From the NCBI GenBank assembly GCA_003220195.1, contig QHRT01000224.1:277-5690 (forward strand): a DNA stretch of 5,414 bases. Reading direction: 5' to 3'. Numbering within the stretch: the stretch's first letter is position 1; each line of letters opens with the position of its first letter. The notes under the pieces were generated by a model. It searched no databases and had not been told where the DNA came from. It saw nothing but the letters and a program-made list of their open reading frames with translations. Shown in pieces: positions 5,166 to 5,414 of this stretch. Both the position numbers and the translations under genes were made by a program. The DNA comes from Candidatus Rokuibacteriota bacterium. Lineage in GTDB: Bacteria > Methylomirabilota > Methylomirabilia > Rokubacteriales > CSP1-6.

Positions 5166-5414
5166 GGCGTCCGCGGCTCCTTCACGAGGCTCTTGAGGTC
5201 CTGCAGCATCTCGTCGGGATCGAACTTGACGCCGAGATACTGCACGCGGAGCGTTCCCGTCCGATCGATCAAGGACGTGAGGAAGGTGTGATCGATGTCG
5301 CCGCGCGGTGTCTTCTTCACGAACACGCCATAGCCGCGCGTCACCTGCTTGATCTCGTCCGGTGTGCCGGTCAGGAACGCCCAGCCGCCCGGTCTCGCGC
5401 CGAGTGTTCTGGCG
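5162..5414 (-). CDS. SCO1/SenC family protein, C-terminal part (partial)
   Basis: The last 83 codons of a leftward gene whose start lies beyond the right edge. The frame stays open to the edge and reads GGWAFLTGTPDEIKQV, then YGVFVKK, GDIDHTFLTSLID and a final PDEMLQDLKSL helix. These are the closing elements of the thioredoxin-fold SCO1/SenC/PrrC family, including the family's conserved His in the DH motif (codon at 5290-5288). In that family the His joins two cysteines of a CxxxC motif to bind copper. The cysteines would lie outside the window, so copper binding cannot be confirmed. Known members help assemble the CuA centre of cytochrome oxidase or act as redox sensors on the outer face of the membrane. 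Its TGA overlaps the kinase start (GTGATG), so the two genes are probably co-translated. Confidence 0.82.
   Translation of the reverse strand, partial: ARTLGARPGGWAFLTGTPDEIKQVTRGYGVFVKKTPRGDIDHTFLTSLIDRTGTLRVQYLGVKFDPDEMLQDLKSLVKEPRTP

Noticed and set aside
3726..5291. Long rightward open frame of 521 codons opposite the histidine kinase
   Set aside because: It is the antisense shadow of an intact kinase. Its composition is dominated by Arg, Glu, Leu, Val and His with no recognisable motif, and it would cross the coupled SCO-kinase junction.

Overview
The window is high-G+C bacterial DNA, roughly two thirds G+C by eye. Genes are tightly packed and several start/stop codons overlap. The protein set is a periplasmic S41 peptidase homologue, a SCO-type protein, a HAMP histidine kinase, receiver proteins and a class III cyclase. 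It would suit a free-living, respiring environmental bacterium such as an acidobacterium or a member of the Methylomirabilota/Rokubacteria. That placement is a guess from style, because the window has no rRNA or other phylogenetic marker.

Layout. Positions 1-138 (minus) hold the first 46 codons of an unrecognised protein with one N-terminal membrane segment. A divergent 157-base intergenic region follows, with an inverted repeat and a direct repeat that could be operators. Positions 296-1498 (plus) encode an exported PDZ/S41 (C-terminal-processing-peptidase-like) protein. Its catalytic Ser is present, but the usual catalytic Lys is His. A 50-base convergent gap contains a GC hairpin. Positions 1549-2106 (minus) encode a very short MFS-like membrane protein that appears to join the first helices of a transporter to its last two. 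Two strong GC hairpins lie between it and the next gene.

From 5414 down to 2183 the minus strand carries a signalling operon. In transcription order it encodes the C-terminal part of a SCO1/SenC family protein, a membrane sensor histidine kinase, a single-domain DivK-like receiver, and a receiver-adenylate/guanylate cyclase fusion. Every junction overlaps (GTGATG, a 16-base overlap, ATGA), so translation is probably coupled. The simplest reading is that the kinase senses something outside the membrane through a helical domain of about 150 residues. It would then phosphorylate one or both receivers, and the second receiver would gate cyclic-nucleotide synthesis. The SCO-type partner hints at a copper or respiratory-chain link, but this is inference.

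The points most worth a second look are the Lys-to-His change in the S41 protein, the internally deleted MFS gene with its odd start region and flanking near-repeats, and the SCO-kinase-receiver-cyclase operon. I saw no tRNA, rRNA, CRISPR array, insertion sequence or T-tract terminator.
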